DNA from: Atherinomorus stipes
Taxonomy: Eukaryota; Chordata; Actinopteri; Atheriniformes; Atherinidae
DNA: 64,000 nucleotides
Assembly: GCA_023101725.1 (NCBI GenBank)
Contig: JALJCO010010507.1
Coordinates: 62,001-126,000, forward strand
Direction: 5' to 3'
Part shown: in pieces, positions 26,035 to 37,669 of the stretch
Layout of the letters: each line of letters opens with the position of its first letter
Position numbering within the stretch: the first letter of the stretch is position 1
Made by a program: the position numbers and the translations under genes
The notes under the pieces: generated by a model
Database searches by the model: none
What the model saw: the letters and a program-made list of their open reading frames with translations, nothing else
What the model was told of the DNA's origin: nothing

Positions 26035-26480
26035 AGGTCTGATGAGTCTCCATATTCAGATGCTAGTCTCAGAATTTGGTGGAAACATGATGAAAGCATG
26101 GATCCATCCTGCCTTGGATCAAGGCTTCAGGCTGCTGCTGGTGTAATGGTATGTGTGTGTGGTCAGCAGTATTGTTGCTGACCATGTCCATCCCTTTATG
26201 ACCACAGTGGAGCATCTTCTGATGCTACTTCCAGCAGGATAATGCGCCATGACACAAAGCTCACATCATCTCCAACTGCTTTCTAGAACATGACAATGAG
26301 TTCACTGTACTCCAATGTTCTCCACAGTCACCAGATTTCAATCTAACAGAGCAGCTTTGGGATGTGGTGGAACGAGAGATTCTCATCATGGATGCAGCAA
26401 CTGTGATGCTGTCATGTTAATATGGAGCAAACTCTCTGAGGAATGTTTCCAACCCCTTGTTGGATCTGCAACTAAGAAAA
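26035..26480 (+). pseudogene. Partial Tc1-type transposase, same family as 1040-2257
   Basis: Nucleotide similarity to 1650-2190 is obvious (GTCTGATGAGTCTC, CAGCAGGATAATGCGCCATG, TCACCAGATTTCAATC, CAGCTTTGGGATGTGGTGGA). The motif corresponding to the third catalytic residue keeps its Glu (TEQLWDVVE), unlike the longer copy. Internal deletions are present, both terminal repeats are missing, and the N-terminus is absent. Confidence 0.85.
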
Positions 26481-26839
26481 CTGTCTTAGTGCAGTATTAT
26501 AATCATTATTTACATCTATCTGTTTGTAACAAAAAAAAACATAAAGCCATTTACACACACACTCGCACATGTATATTCAGTGTATACTGTATATATATTA
26601 GGTTAAGTGTAGTGGTATTAGTAGGTAAGATGTAGTGATGATAATAGTTGAAGTATTAGTGTAGCATTGAACATATTATAAAACTATATTTATTATTATG
26701 TTATATAGGGGATACTATCTTCTCTATTATTATTATTATTAGTGGTGGTAGTACTAACAGTATTAACATTAATTGGCTGTTTATTAGTATTAGTGTATAG
26801 ATTAGAAGTTAACTTATTAATTAAACAGTATTGATTGCT

Positions 26840-27048
26840 TAGATGGGGTGGTATAAAATAAGTTTAGTACTTCTTTTCACTCCTTTTTAGATGTGTAAAA
26901 TGAATATATGTTCTTAGTTTATGTCTACTAACTTTGTTTTTCTTGTTGCTTTCATTGTTTATGCCAGTCTGTCAATGTATGCTTTTTTTTGTTTGTTTGT
27001 TTGTTGTAGTCTTGTTTTACATGTCTGAAATAAATCCTGAAATAAATA
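26840..27048 (+). repeat. LINE 3' untranslated end
   Basis: GGTATAAAATAAGTTTAGTAC, ACTTCTTTTCACTCC and a final TGTCTGAAATAAATCCTG match the style of fish LINE 3' ends ('...ataagtatacttcttcctactcc...tgaaataaa'). A (TA)n tract follows at about 27051-27090. Confidence 0.45.
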
Positions 27049-27090
<42 letters not shown>

Positions 27091-27093
<3 letters not shown>

Positions 27094-28440
27094 TATATTT
27101 ACAAAATGTATGTTTTTACTACAGTGTTTAAAAATATTTCAGCAACCTTGTCTCTTGTAGTTCCAGCTGTTAAATAAATCCTTGTTGTTGACATTACAGT
27201 AGCTTCCTCTGTACAAATCAGCAACACTGCTGTTTATTTGCTGTGATGTCTGATAAAAGAGAAATGTTTATTTGAGCAACAACACATTTAACACTACACT
27301 GACAATACTACATACTGCGATGATTTACTAACAATGTAATAAGGCTTTATGTGTAAACACATGAATATACAAACACACACACAGAAAGAAAAGTCCTGAG
27401 CATGGCTGTCTGTAAGCCTGACTGTCCCAAAGTGACAGCTCTTTCCTCCTCTCTTTTTCTCAAACCATCACAACTTCTAGAACCAATCCTTGATGCTCAA
27501 AATATCTCTTTTATTCACAGATTATCCGTTTGTCAGCAGATATATAAAATCCATAAAACCTGAGGAAAATTATTGGTTAAATGTTGGGAAGCAGAAAATG
27601 CAACTTGTCCCTGAATCACTCACCGAGGCCAAATATGCTGCATCACATTTAGTTTGAATAATGGCATCATTTCGGGTAAAATATACAGAGGGTTTTAAAT
27701 GTGGTGAAATTACCAGAGCATCTCTCTCATCAATGCACGCACACATTCATCTGCACTGCTCTGATTCGCAGTTAAGTTTCCCTAAATTATTTCATCATCC
27801 CTTTTCTGCTCCGTCTGGGTACTATTAATCTAGCGTAGAAGTACTAATTCTGGGCACTGATTTAACTGCAGGTAAATCTGATGCCATATGGATGGGATTA
27901 ACCGCTGGCTCGCGTGCAGTTTACAGCGCTGGTTAATGATGAAAGGTCTGCTGCTGAGCTGGGGACGGGGTATACTCTCTAACAGCACCTGAGATTAAAT
28001 CAGGATTAAAATGACAATCAACTTTGTTCTCAGCATGAGAAATATATATAAATCATAATCACAGGCTCAAGTTTTTGCAGGAAAAGAAATGTACTGAAAG
28101 ACTTCATATCAAGTGGAGTGTTTTCATTTAAATGAAGATGTGCTTAATGACTGTAGCCTGCTGCTCTCTCACCTCCTTATTTTCTTATTAAGCGCAAGTG
28201 GGGCAAAAAAAAAAAAAAGCTTTTCCTCTAATTCATGTAAATATCAAAGAAGTAACATAATAATTAGCTACTGCTTGCTTTGTTTTATTTTATTCATACA
28301 GAGTCTTTACAATTGACTTGACTTCAAATCAGCTGATCTGTAAAAACTATTACGTAGCAGGGAGGGGGACTGTTTAATTTTGCAACAGTGCTGTGTGACC
28401 TGTGGAAAGTTCTGGGTTTTGCGCCCCCAAGTGGGAAAAA
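27091..28440. other. No gene recognised
   Basis: AT-rich sequence; no element ends, splice-flanked frames or simple repeats beyond a short A-run at 28207-28218. Confidence 0.4.
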
Positions 28441-28444
28441 GTTA

Positions 28445-30655
28445 CACGGTGTACCTTTAAAGGTACAGTGTGTAAAAAAAAAGGTCCATGGCAGAAAAAT
28501 GTGATAAATAATTCAAAACTGTGTTTCTACTGATGTGTCATCGCTGCACTAGAATAACAGTTATGTGTTTATTTTCTTAAAATGAGTGTTTTATTTTGTG
28601 CTAGCCATTCCTGCTTCGGCTTTTCTTGTACATAGATTGTCATATAAAATCCGTTTTTGTTTTAAAACACTATGGACTTGTTTTGTTCTTGAGTGTTCAA
28701 TCTCCAGGGCTCTTATTTCTTTTTCTAATTGATAAAGTTGTTCCCTTTTTTGTTTATTCTTCTATGAGATGTATGAAATAATTTCCCCCCTCATATAAGC
28801 TTTGAGTGCCTCCCATATATTTGTATGTGTGAAGGAATTTAAATTTGCTTCCAAATATAATTCAATTTTGGTATTCATAAAAGTGACAAACTCTGAGTCT
28901 TTTAATAGATATCTTCTGAATCTTTTTGAAAATTTTGCACTCAGTACGGGGGACAATGACAAAGTTTGAACGAACATTGACTCCATTGTTGAACATTTTA
29001 ACAAAATTTGATCTGAAGGACTGATTTGAATAAACATTTACTGAATGGTCTGTATTCCTATACAGCAATTTTATTTGCTTATTCTTATTATTTTTTTATT
29101 GTGTTTTTACTCTGATTTTTGCTGGCTTTCAATCAGCTATGTAATACGAAATTGTAAAATTTGCTTTTTAATATATTGTATTGTAGCATAGAGAGAGGGG
29201 GTGGGTGGGATTCATTTTTATTTATTATTTTCTTCACTTACTAATCTAAAATAGAATGTACTATAGTATACTGAGAACAATGTTTAATTGATTGTACATT
29301 CTCAATAAATATACTGAATGTGAAAAAAAAAGTGTTTTATGGTTGGGGGGGGTGCACATATGGAGGCTGTCATATTTGTGCCACCATTTTTACCACGTGT
29401 CCCTGAATGGACAAAACAATGTATGTGAATCCTCTGAACTTTAAAACCGCTGTAGCAGCTTTGTTTAAAGGGAGTTAGAGCCTGTTTGGGATCTGTAACG
29501 CCTTAAAAGACATTCAAAGTAGCTACTCATCGTACAGTCATAGCTAACCTGAGACCTGTGGGTCCACTCACAGATGAAAACCACAATTTCTTTACTCAAC
29601 AGTTCAACTATTTCAGGGTTAAAACTTTTGGGTCCTTAAAGGAGTTCAGCACAAGTTCCAGCTTTTTTCCAGAATTTCGCCCCCTCTGGCGACAAGTGGA
29701 AGTGACGCTAATGTCGTGCACACGCATGAGCTGCTTCGACTGCGTTGGTCTCTAATTTAACCCACATTTTATTCAGTCTGAGCCCAGAGTTAGAGTCACG
29801 ATGTCTACTGAAGTAATAAAGTTATAAATCTGCAAGTTGTTTACAGTTTGATCGTCAGTAAACGGACGGACTGCATGCTAACAGTAACAACAGGCTAACG
29901 CTGGCTTGTAGTTCAAATATCTAAATTCACAGGCTGAGACCACGATTACCTTATGAAATTACCGCATCAACTAAATTTAACAAGTGGCTAGAGTGTTTAT
30001 CTTCCTCAGTCATATGGCTGTCATGCTACATTTACATGCTAAAAACTTAGCATTGCATTATTCTGCATCCTTATTTCCGTCATACATCACATTTACCTTG
30101 CTAGTGAGAAGAAAGCCAACTGTGGGTCCCGTTTTATTTCCAGACTGGATCGGAGCTCCATCCAATTTTTAAAAAAGAAAGAAAAAAGCTGCTCGGTTAT
30201 TTACTCCCATCTTACTCCGGTGCCGGTGTGTTGCCGAAAAACACCACCCCGCCATGGGGACGGGTCAGACTCCAGTTTGGTTCTTCTCATCTCACAAGAC
30301 AAAACTTCTCTTCTTTGTCTACCTGGAGTCTGAGTTGGGGTTTGAGAGGCACCTGCTCTGCATCTTTTAGCAGCAGTTAGTGCTGTCTCAACATGTGCAG
30401 ACCTGCGGTGGCGGAACACACCACACACCGGTGCAGCCAGACGAATGACAACGCGCAGCTCGTCTCCCCCACAAGCGCCCTCTTGAGGCTTCATACCTGA
30501 AACTTTCGCATTGAGCATTCAGAAACAGTATTAGAGACCACCACAGTGAAGAAAGATCAGCTCATTCTACACATCAGGCAATTGTAAGAGCATGTGGAGG
30601 AAAGAAAAGAATAGTATTTAACATTTAAACTTGTACAATGCACCTTTAAGAAATA
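28445..30655. repeat. Fish DNA-transposon-like repeat interrupted by an L1
   Basis: CCTTTAAAGGTACAGTGTGT at about 28455 and, inverted, AATGCACCTTTAAGAAATA at about 30635 look like degenerate inverted ends. The left part stops at the L1 insertion at 28595 and resumes at 29341 with TATGGAGGCTGTCATATTTG, a stretch I recognise from repeated fish sequence. No transposase was identified. Confidence 0.45.
28595..29330 (+). mobile_element. Truncated L1-type LINE with inverted 5' portion
   Basis: The right part (about 29071-29330) runs in plus orientation and ends in an A-tail (29323-29330). The left part (about 28595-29070) reads on the minus strand as L1 ORF2 protein, with WEALKAYMRGEIISYIS in the linker after the endonuclease domain and a following KQKRILYD-like stretch. 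Identical 10-bp flanks AGTGTTTTAT (28585-28594 and 29331-29340) are the target duplication. The arrangement is what twin-priming during target-primed reverse transcription produces. Frameshifts show it is dead. Confidence 0.82.
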
Positions 30656-30974
30656 ACTTATTTGGTGAGGATTTCAAATCTGAAGGTGGTTTCATTAATC
30701 ACATTCAGAGTTATTCAGCCTTCTCATCTGTAATACATACATCTCCAATCACACTACCTTGGAAGTAAAAGCTTGTTTTTCTATCAGAGCTAACAGTCTG
30801 AAGCTTGGTATCCAGCTTGGTGAGCAGGGTGTCCTCAAAACATGAGTAAACCGGACAAGTGAGAGACAAAAGACATGATGTCCTGAAGACATGGAACAAA
30901 TCCATCAAAGACCTGAAAGGGGATTGATCCGATCTGCCGCCTTTTGTCTGAATCCTTATTGTTGTGCATGCTGC

Positions 30975-31446
30975 AGTTATATGGGTTTAGATTGCAGGTC
31001 TCCATAGATGCTCTGTTGAAGTTGGTCTGGAGGGAGCTGGTGGGGGGCTGCCCTTGTCCTGGTGGCTGGGGCCCCGCACTGCAGCCCTATCACTGTGGTG
31101 TGGACCCCGGCCTGCCCTGATCTGGTTGGCTCCTGCAGGGGCACCCTCTAGGACCGTGTCTGGCTCCTGGAGTGAACGGATCCCCAAGATATCGCTTCCT
31201 CACAGTAGGTCAAGCCAGATGTTTATTAGTCTTAGTGTGGGTGGGTGTGGGGTGTGTGTGTGTGTGTTTGTGTGTGTGTGTGCAAATGTTTATAGTTTTG
31301 TGTGCTGTGTTTTGTGCTTGGGTGTGTGAAGGGCTGTTTTTATTTTAAAAATGTGTTTGTTTTTATTTTCTTGAAAAGCACTTTGGGTTGCCTTTGGCAG
31401 GAAAAGCGCTTTATAAATAAAGTTTGATTTGATTTGATTTGATTTG
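30975..31446 (+). repeat. Retroposon 3' end with (GATTT)n tail
   Basis: A GC-rich part (31021-31200) and a (TG)n tract (31252-31281) are followed by GAAAAGCGCTTTATAAATAA and four to five GATTT units, the tail type of several fish LINE and SINE families. The family is not assigned. Conceptual frames in the GC-rich part are not protein-like. Confidence 0.5.
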
Positions 31447-31954
31447 AAGTTACAGTTTTTGGCCACCGGACATCATTTGACTTCAAACAACTAAATGTTT
31501 TGGGAATTTCAAAGCATTACATTGACACTAATCATTGTTTGGTTGTATTTGTTGACTCTGTTCTTCCAAGAACTTTGTTCCAATAGCCAATTTGATTTAT
31601 TTGTTGGTTAGTTTTAATTAAAACTATTATTATTAATAATAATAATAATAATAATAAACTGCACATCATGTTCCAGGACAGCCTCATTTGTCAGATTATG
31701 AGGCTAAAATGATGTAGAATAAATGTATCAATAGATATAGCACCGTGAAGACCAACCAGAACCAGAACCAGAATTTATTACTAACATTACTTTGTAGTAA
31801 TAACACTCGGATCAGCAGTGACCAGGCCTTTTCTCATCTGCATATCATTCTCTCAAGTCTTGGCTTTCAGGAGAGAAAAATATTGGCATTGAAACAAACA
31901 CACAACAGAAATTATTTATTTATTTACTTTTTTTTTCCCTCATTTCCAGTTATT
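31447..31954. other. No gene recognised; (TAA)n
   Basis: AT-rich with a (TAA)n tract near 31628-31656. Confidence 0.4.
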
Positions 31955-31956
31955 TA

Positions 31957-33212
31957 TGCTGCGTTCCATTTGAACTCGGAATTTGGAAATTCCCAGTTCC
32001 GAGTAGGAAGTTTCAACTGGAACGCCCCCTGAAGTCGGATTTCCCACTCGGAAAGTCGGACAACTCTCGCAGCTCCGAGTTCAGATTTAAAGGAGTGATG
32101 ACATAGCAGTAAAAACTAGTTTATGTTGTTGGCATTACTGCATATGTAAATACTCCAAAGAAAAAAACGGCATTTTTTACAGCGGAGTATTGTTTTGAAA
32201 CGCCAGACCTCACTTCCTCAGTAATACAGTTGGGTCCGGTGATGATATGGAGCTTTACCCGGAGACCACGTTGACTTCATTTTGATTGGCTACACCTTAT
32301 TTCGCTATGACCTTATTTGGAGAATCTAGGTCAAGCTGCGATCGGAGTTTGCTAAAGGCTAACTGCTAGCAACAATCCAGACAGTGAGCTACGTTTATCA
32401 GACAAGACAGCATTTAGAAAATAAATAAACTTACAGGTAATGACAAGGTTGTGGTCCCCTCCCTCAGTGTTGCTGCAGAAGTTTTCTTTTAAATCCATTT
32501 GTGTGAAAATCCAGACCTGACTACACAGAAGTTCCTACTAGCTCCATACACGAAGCTGAATCAGACAGGGAGGGGAGGGGGGGGAGCGGACGGTGCATAG
32601 GCCGTTAGGAGAGAGAGAGGGGGGCGCTGTTTACTTGATAGTGTGCTCTTATTGGAGCAATTAAATTACGTAGAATGATAGAACTACGTAGAATGATAGC
32701 CTGCTGTCTGATTCAACTGTTTCTGAGCAGAGAGACAAAGCTGACAGACCATAAACAGGAACTTTGATTCTCACTCTGGACATTCACATGGCCTCATCAG
32801 TGCACAACAGATCATATTATACACCCAAAACCCCAGAAAAGTGAAATTTGATGTCATGGCACCTTTAAAGATGGCCGCGCCCTGTGTTAGCAGTCTTAGA
32901 AGCTTCTGTAATGTTACATTTATTTACACTTCTTACTTATATTTTGTTGCATAAATCAGTCGTACACGTAGTATTGGTTTATACAGATGTACGGGGAAGC
33001 TGCTGTAGTGTAATTCACATTTTTCATGTCGTATATGTGAACTACAACACCAGCTGTGCCAACAACGGCTAATAGCAATAGCCTTAGCAAACACGTTGTT
33101 TTGCTAGGTTGCTAACTGGTTTTCTGACCAGTGAGCTGGAACGCAAGTTGGTCGGGTGTGACGTCACCCCCCAGTTCCCACTTCCCAGTTCCGATGAAAA
33201 TGGAACGCAGCA
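31957..33212. mobile_element. TA-flanked MITE with TGCTGCGTTCCATTT ends
   Basis: Left TGCTGCGTTCCATTTGAACT and right (reverse complement) TGCTGCGTTCCATTTTCATC are flanked by TA (31955-31956 and 33213-33214). Inside both ends, AACTCGGAA / CCAGTTCC steps repeat. This is a common teleost element type. A second element is nested at 32091-32864. Confidence 0.78.
32091..32864. mobile_element. Nested MITE with TTAA target duplication
   Basis: TTAA lies on both sides (32087-32090 and 32865-32868). The inverted ends AGGAGTGATGACAT and, reversed from the right, AGGTGCCATGACAT match at most positions. TTAA duplication is typical of piggyBac- and Kolobok-type transposons. Removing it restores a continuous outer element (…CAGATTTAAAGATGG…). 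Confidence 0.72.
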
Positions 33213-33214
33213 TA

Positions 33215-34400
33215 TGTACCTACTATCCTCACAAAACCAACTCCAACTCAGCTGCTTTTTGGCGCCACCGTGCATCAGAAACATCTCCTTTGCTTTATTC
33301 CAGCCATAGAGGACCATTATTTTTGTTCTTTTTAGACAAACAGAATTTCTGCTCACTTGTTGATGTTTGGCTGCTCCTGATTTGACATTACCATTTAAGC
33401 TCTCTGATTGGTGTAAAGTTTGACAGGAAGTGGCTTCTTCATCATTTCCAGGTCTAAATAGAGGTTTCTAAGCAACACAGTAGTGATAGTGATCTTTTTA
33501 TGAATAAAATGTGATAAATGATGGTGGTATCATGGATCATTGGGGGTTAACCACAACATCTCTGGATAAACTACATATTGTAAAACCACCTGGATGGAAT
33601 ATAAATGCTGAAACTTCTGTAGATCACCTAAAAGTTGATCACAATTTACCCCACAGAGTTAAACGTGACCATTCCTGAGACACTGATGGTGATGTAAGCG
33701 ATAGTGCTCAGGGGTCTTGGAGATCTAGTGGAGTTTTTTGAGGGGGAGACACTACAGTCAAAAACCCAGTTTTTTCATCACCTGACCAATTTTGAGATTT
33801 TCGTTTTTTCCCTTTTTCAACATGTTTTCTTTCAGACAAGTGTAAAAAAAAAAGATAAAGAAAAACGTCCAAAATAAACATTTTAGGGGTTTATTGCACC
33901 CAAATCCCATCAAAATGAAGCTTAAGTTGCTGTTTTCTCAAAATGAGTTTTTTTCTCTTATTCTTGATAAAAACAAATCTCCACTTCAGGAGCACTTACA
34001 GAAACCAGACTTTCAAGTGTTGCTCCTGACTGTATTCTTACAGTTTTTACAGAAGCATTTTTTAATATCTCATTCACAGCCTGATTTATAGAACATTTCA
34101 TCCCAAAAATTTGCCAAAAAATTGTGAAACGATAACTAGAGATATCCAAAATCCCCTCTGAAAAAACTTTTGGCTTTAATATGTGAACAAAATTCAAAAG
34201 GAACTTTGAACCTGGTTTAATCCAGTGTTTAGATTTTTTGTCCTAGAAATGTAAATGCAAATTAGCCCATTTTTGGCTTTATAGCACCTCATTTGCATAT
34301 TTAAACACAAAATTTCAGAAAACGTGCAATACAATAAATGATCCCATTTCCCTGTGATGTTTTTTGTTGTTGTTTTGTTTTGTTTTTTTGTCCGTTTTTT
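33215..34400. other. No gene recognised
   Basis: AT-rich; short open frames at 33894-34197 on both strands without domain or splice context. Confidence 0.4.
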
Positions 34401-34531
34401 CCGTCAGGATGGGGTGCTGAGTGTACATTAATGAGAAATAAAAATAACTTTTTTTAATTTTAGCAAAAATGGCTGCAATGAAACAAAGAGTACAAAGTTT
34501 AAAGGGGTCTGAATACTTTCTGGACCCACTG
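34401..34531 (-). repeat. Solitary Tc1-type terminal repeat
   Basis: AAAGGGGTCTGAATACTTTC followed by TGGACCCACTG and the flank TA (34532-34533) is the end of the Tc1 family seen at 44178-44848 (CAGTGGGTACAGGAAGTATC, read inward). Similarity extends about 130 bp inward, then is lost. No partner end was found. Confidence 0.7.
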
Positions 34532-34533
34532 TA

Positions 34534-35080
34534 ATCTCTGCTGAACTGTGAAGATACTTAATAAGCAGAAGCAGATTAACAACACTGCTTGTTGTGTTAC
34601 GTTAGTTCCATGCTGAGCCAAAGTTTGAGTTCTTTCCGTCCGTTGACTTGTAGGGATTAACGATTACCGATAAAATGGTTATTTGTGATAAAATTCCCAA
34701 CGATTAGTAATATCGTTACAAACTTTAATTATTGTTAAAACCGTGATTCATTACTGCACTTTGAAAAACTCTATGATGCTACTTCTTGCCAGGAAAAGCA
34801 TCAACAGTCCCAGTTTGCATCACTTACTTTATGAAAACATGGTGGAAAGCAACAAAGGCACCATCATCATAATCAGCCGATGGCCTCCTGAGATATTATC
34901 CTGCATAACACCTCTAATAAAAAAAACACCTGGAAAACTGCTCAGCTTCACTTTTTCCTTCAATTGTAGGACATTTCATCATCACATATTACTTTACTAA
35001 TCTCTAATTAACTTTATCAGAACTGGTTTCCTCTCAGGAAAATCTTCCTCTCCATGTAAAACACTGGAGTATCAGGAAGA
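34534..35080. other. No gene recognised; hAT-like relic
   Basis: TAGGGATTAACGATTACCG at about 34653 followed by repeated CGATTAGTAATATCG-type steps resembles a hAT end. The rest is featureless. Confidence 0.3.
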
Positions 35081-35082
35081 TC

Positions 35083-35277
35083 TCATAGATCTGAGCAGGA
35101 CGTCCATCCATCCTCAGGTTCCTCCTTCACCTCCTCTGGTGGAGAACACGTCATCACAGCTCCTGATTGGACCTCCATGTGGACTGAAGGTGCAGCTGCA
35201 TCCAGCTGAGTCTCTTCTTTCAGTTTTAAAAGTTGAAGTGAAAATCCCTTTTCAATTAATTTTAAAGCTGAAGTTGT
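35083..35277 (-). other. Coding-like minus-strand fragment
   Basis: A minus-strand open frame of 64 codons ends at TGA (35083-35085). The last 45 codons are protein-like and acidic (MEVQSGAVMTCSPPEEVKEE, then PEDGWTSCSDL), and VKEE is a possible sumoylation-type motif. There is no start codon at its beginning and no strong splice acceptor. It could be the last exon of an unrecognised gene or a decayed copy. Confidence 0.25.
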
Positions 35278-35609
35278 TTAGATTTACCAAACATGTGATC
35301 ACCTTCTACAAGAATCTGCTGATCAAGTTTTTCACAGAACAGAGAAGTTTCCATTTTAATCACTTTTATTGACTCCAACATCCCAGTTGTATTTAAAGAG
35401 CCCTTTAAAATCAGCACATGGTGATTTAAGTGCTGCACAAGTAAAAACAAAAACAAATAAGACATAAATTTGATCAAAGGAAAATTTAATTCACAACATT
35501 AGAAGGAAAGTTCAAATAAATAACCAGTGTTGAACATGTTCAGTCTGAACTCAGTGTTTCTGTAACGTGATGATTTCTGCATGTTCACAGTCTCTTTGTG
35601 TCTGTTGCT

Positions 35610-35771
35610 TCAGACAGTCACAGCTTCATGTGTGCTGCTGGGTTTATGATGCTCATCTTCATCATCTCCGCTGGGTTTAGGATGCTCATCTTCATCATCT
35701 CTGCTGAGTTTATGATGCTCATCTTCATCATCTCTGCTGGGTTGGATCTGTCCTTTTAAGCTGTGTCTCAT
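35610..35771 (-). CDS. Small ORF with three 11-residue acidic repeats, status uncertain
   Basis: The 53-codon minus-strand frame contains three tandem copies of DDEDEHHKPSR-like units (35634-35732, 33-bp period) and ends THEAVTV. The 33-bp period keeps the frame open, as in a coding repeat, but three copies are few. The only ATG (35771) lies inside the terminal repeat of the neighbouring MITE (35758-36444), so any real protein would have started elsewhere before that insertion. It may equally be a non-coding minisatellite. Confidence 0.25.
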   Translation of the reverse strand: MRHSLKGQIQPSRDDEDEHHKLSRDDEDEHPKPSGDDEDEHHKPSSTHEAVTV

Positions 35772-36444
35772 GTTACAGTCTGCAGACTGCAGATCAAGTA
35801 TCGATCAAGTATCGATCAAGATCAAGTCTGCGCATCAAGTAACGTCCTAATTCAAAAACGTCTGAAGGAGCCTCCGAACCTGCACTCCGTTTGGCCTGAA
35901 ACAAAGGATACATCGCATGTATCCTTCGTACCCTCGCCTGTCCCAGAATTCATTGCGCACAAGAGAGAATAAGTAGCAGTGATACAAGTGTAATATTTGG
36001 AAATATTCGTGGATTTTTAAGCGTTATATGAAGTATTACCCATGAGAAACAACAGTCTCTGTCGAAAATATGCAGACAAGCTTAAAAAGAGAGTTTTTGT
36101 CTCAGAAATGTGTTTTTTTGACGTTATTCAGGTGTTAGCGAGCGGTTAATGGGGTGTAACGTTCAGGTAACGACAGACACATGAAAAGGACTAAAATGCC
36201 CGGCTGTATTTAGTTTGTACGACGGATCTGAAGGAACAAGTGGAAAGAATGCCGTCACTAGACAGCTGTGGAGTCTGCAGTTGCTAAGCAACGGGACTGG
36301 AGCATGATGGGAAATTCTCGTTGGCTAGGATGTCCCATTTCAGCAGCCGACCGTCTCAGAAGGCTGCCTCGGAGTGCGTGGACTTTGTAGCCTACATAGT
36401 CTGCGCACTTCGCAGTGTGCAGGCTGCAACATGAGACACAGCTT
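35758..36444. mobile_element. MITE with 17-bp perfect terminal inverted repeats
   Basis: AAGCTGTGTCTCATGTT (35758-35774) is the exact reverse complement of 36428-36444. The similarity continues inward with mismatches over about 36 bp (CAGTCTGCAGACTGC versus CAGCCTGCACACTGC). The target duplication is unclear. I recognise the AGCTGTGTC start followed by CTGCA-rich sequence as a frequent fish MITE. Confidence 0.75.
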
Positions 36445-36959
36445 TGAGTCCTGCTGCAGGTTCGGTGCAGGAGCGTCTTCAGGGGACGGCGCTGCTGCTG
36501 AAGCTTCCACGGATGTGATGACATCATCAGCAGATCAGAGGAAACTGCAAATGAAATAAAAGATGTAAATTCTAACGGTTTTTTAAAACAGGAGTTTACA
36601 AAGTTTTCACCAACATGTTGATTTTAACTTTAACTTTATTTCAGTTTGGTGTCTTTTGTTATTTAAACTTTCAGGTTTTATCTGACCTGGAAACCTGAAA
36701 CGACCTGAAGTTAAAACCAGTTATAAATATTTTCTGTAATGTCACAAAATCATTCACAGTTGTCCTCAAAATTATTCAATTAAAGAAAAGACTAAATTCA
36801 AAACAATAATTCAAATAACAGGAAACTAAATAAACTAATAAATAAAAATTTACAAAATTATAATTTAGTGTAATAAAATATTGCTTTTGAATTGTGTTTG
36901 GAAATAATTTTTAAAAAAAGAAAAAACTGTCCCAGATACAGAGCAACTTTCCCATGAAC
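36445..36959. other. No gene recognised
   Basis: A GC-richer patch to 36560, then AT-rich sequence. Nothing supported. Confidence 0.35.
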
Positions 36960-36969
36960 AGTGGACCAA

Positions 36970-37460
36970 GTTTATTATAGTTAACTAAAACTAACGAAAA
37001 ACCTAAAACTAAAATTGTAAAAACATTTTCGTTAACTGAAACAAGTTTTTCAAAAACGATAACTGAAACTGTATTATGTCTTTAAAAAACTAACTAAAAA
37101 TAACTACATTTATTGGAAAAACATCCTTAGTTTTAGTTTTTGTAAATTAATTTAATACATAAGCTTTATGGGTTGATATGAAATCTATTTAATCTATTTA
37201 CTTTGCTTTTACTTTGAGTGACTTTCTGATGATTTTGAATGCTACGCCAGACAAATGCCTATAATTTACGGAAAAAATCCCCAAAAATTAATAAGACTGA
37301 AACTAATAAAAACAAAACTAAAACTAAGCATTTTCCAAAAAATTAAAAACTAGCAAACCTGCTCAAAAAACTAACTAAAACTAACTGAATTGAAAAACAA
37401 AAACTCAAAACTAAATAAAAACTGAAACTACTGAAAAATCCAAAACTATTTTAACCTTGT
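36970..37460. mobile_element. AACTAAAA-rich element with 10-bp flanking duplication
   Basis: The flanks AGTGGACCAA at 36960-36969 and 37461-37470 are identical. The interior is dominated by AACTAAAACTAA steps, and its ends TTATTATAGTTAAC and (reversed) GGTTAAAATAGTTTT are weakly inverted. A 10-bp duplication is longer than for Tc1 or hAT and nearer to Mutator-like elements, but the superfamily is not proven. Confidence 0.6.
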
Positions 37461-37663
37461 AGTGGACCAACATACCCGTCAGCAGGTGTAGACGTCTTTT
37501 TAAACATTACAGAAAAACACCTGAATGCAGTGATTGTCTCAAAATGTTGCTCAACAACATTTTAGCTTCAGAGCTCGTTTACTTGTTTTATTTTTTGTGT
37601 GTTTGTTTTTAATATTTTTTTAAGCTGCAATTAAAAATCAATGTCATAATTTTTTATGGAATT

Positions 37664-37669
37664 TTTATT
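37664..37669 (-). terminator. Candidate polyadenylation signal of the orphan gene
   Basis: AATAAA on the minus strand, about 660 bases after the stop codon at 38326; another lies at 37587-37592. Neither is proven to be used. Confidence 0.3.

Noticed and set aside
26951..27095. 65-codon frame with many hydrophobic residues (membrane-like)
   Set aside because: It is produced by T-rich LINE tail and (TA)n sequence, not by a gene.
35634..35732. CRISPR-like array
   Set aside because: The 33-bp units are contiguous with no spacers, so this is a minisatellite.
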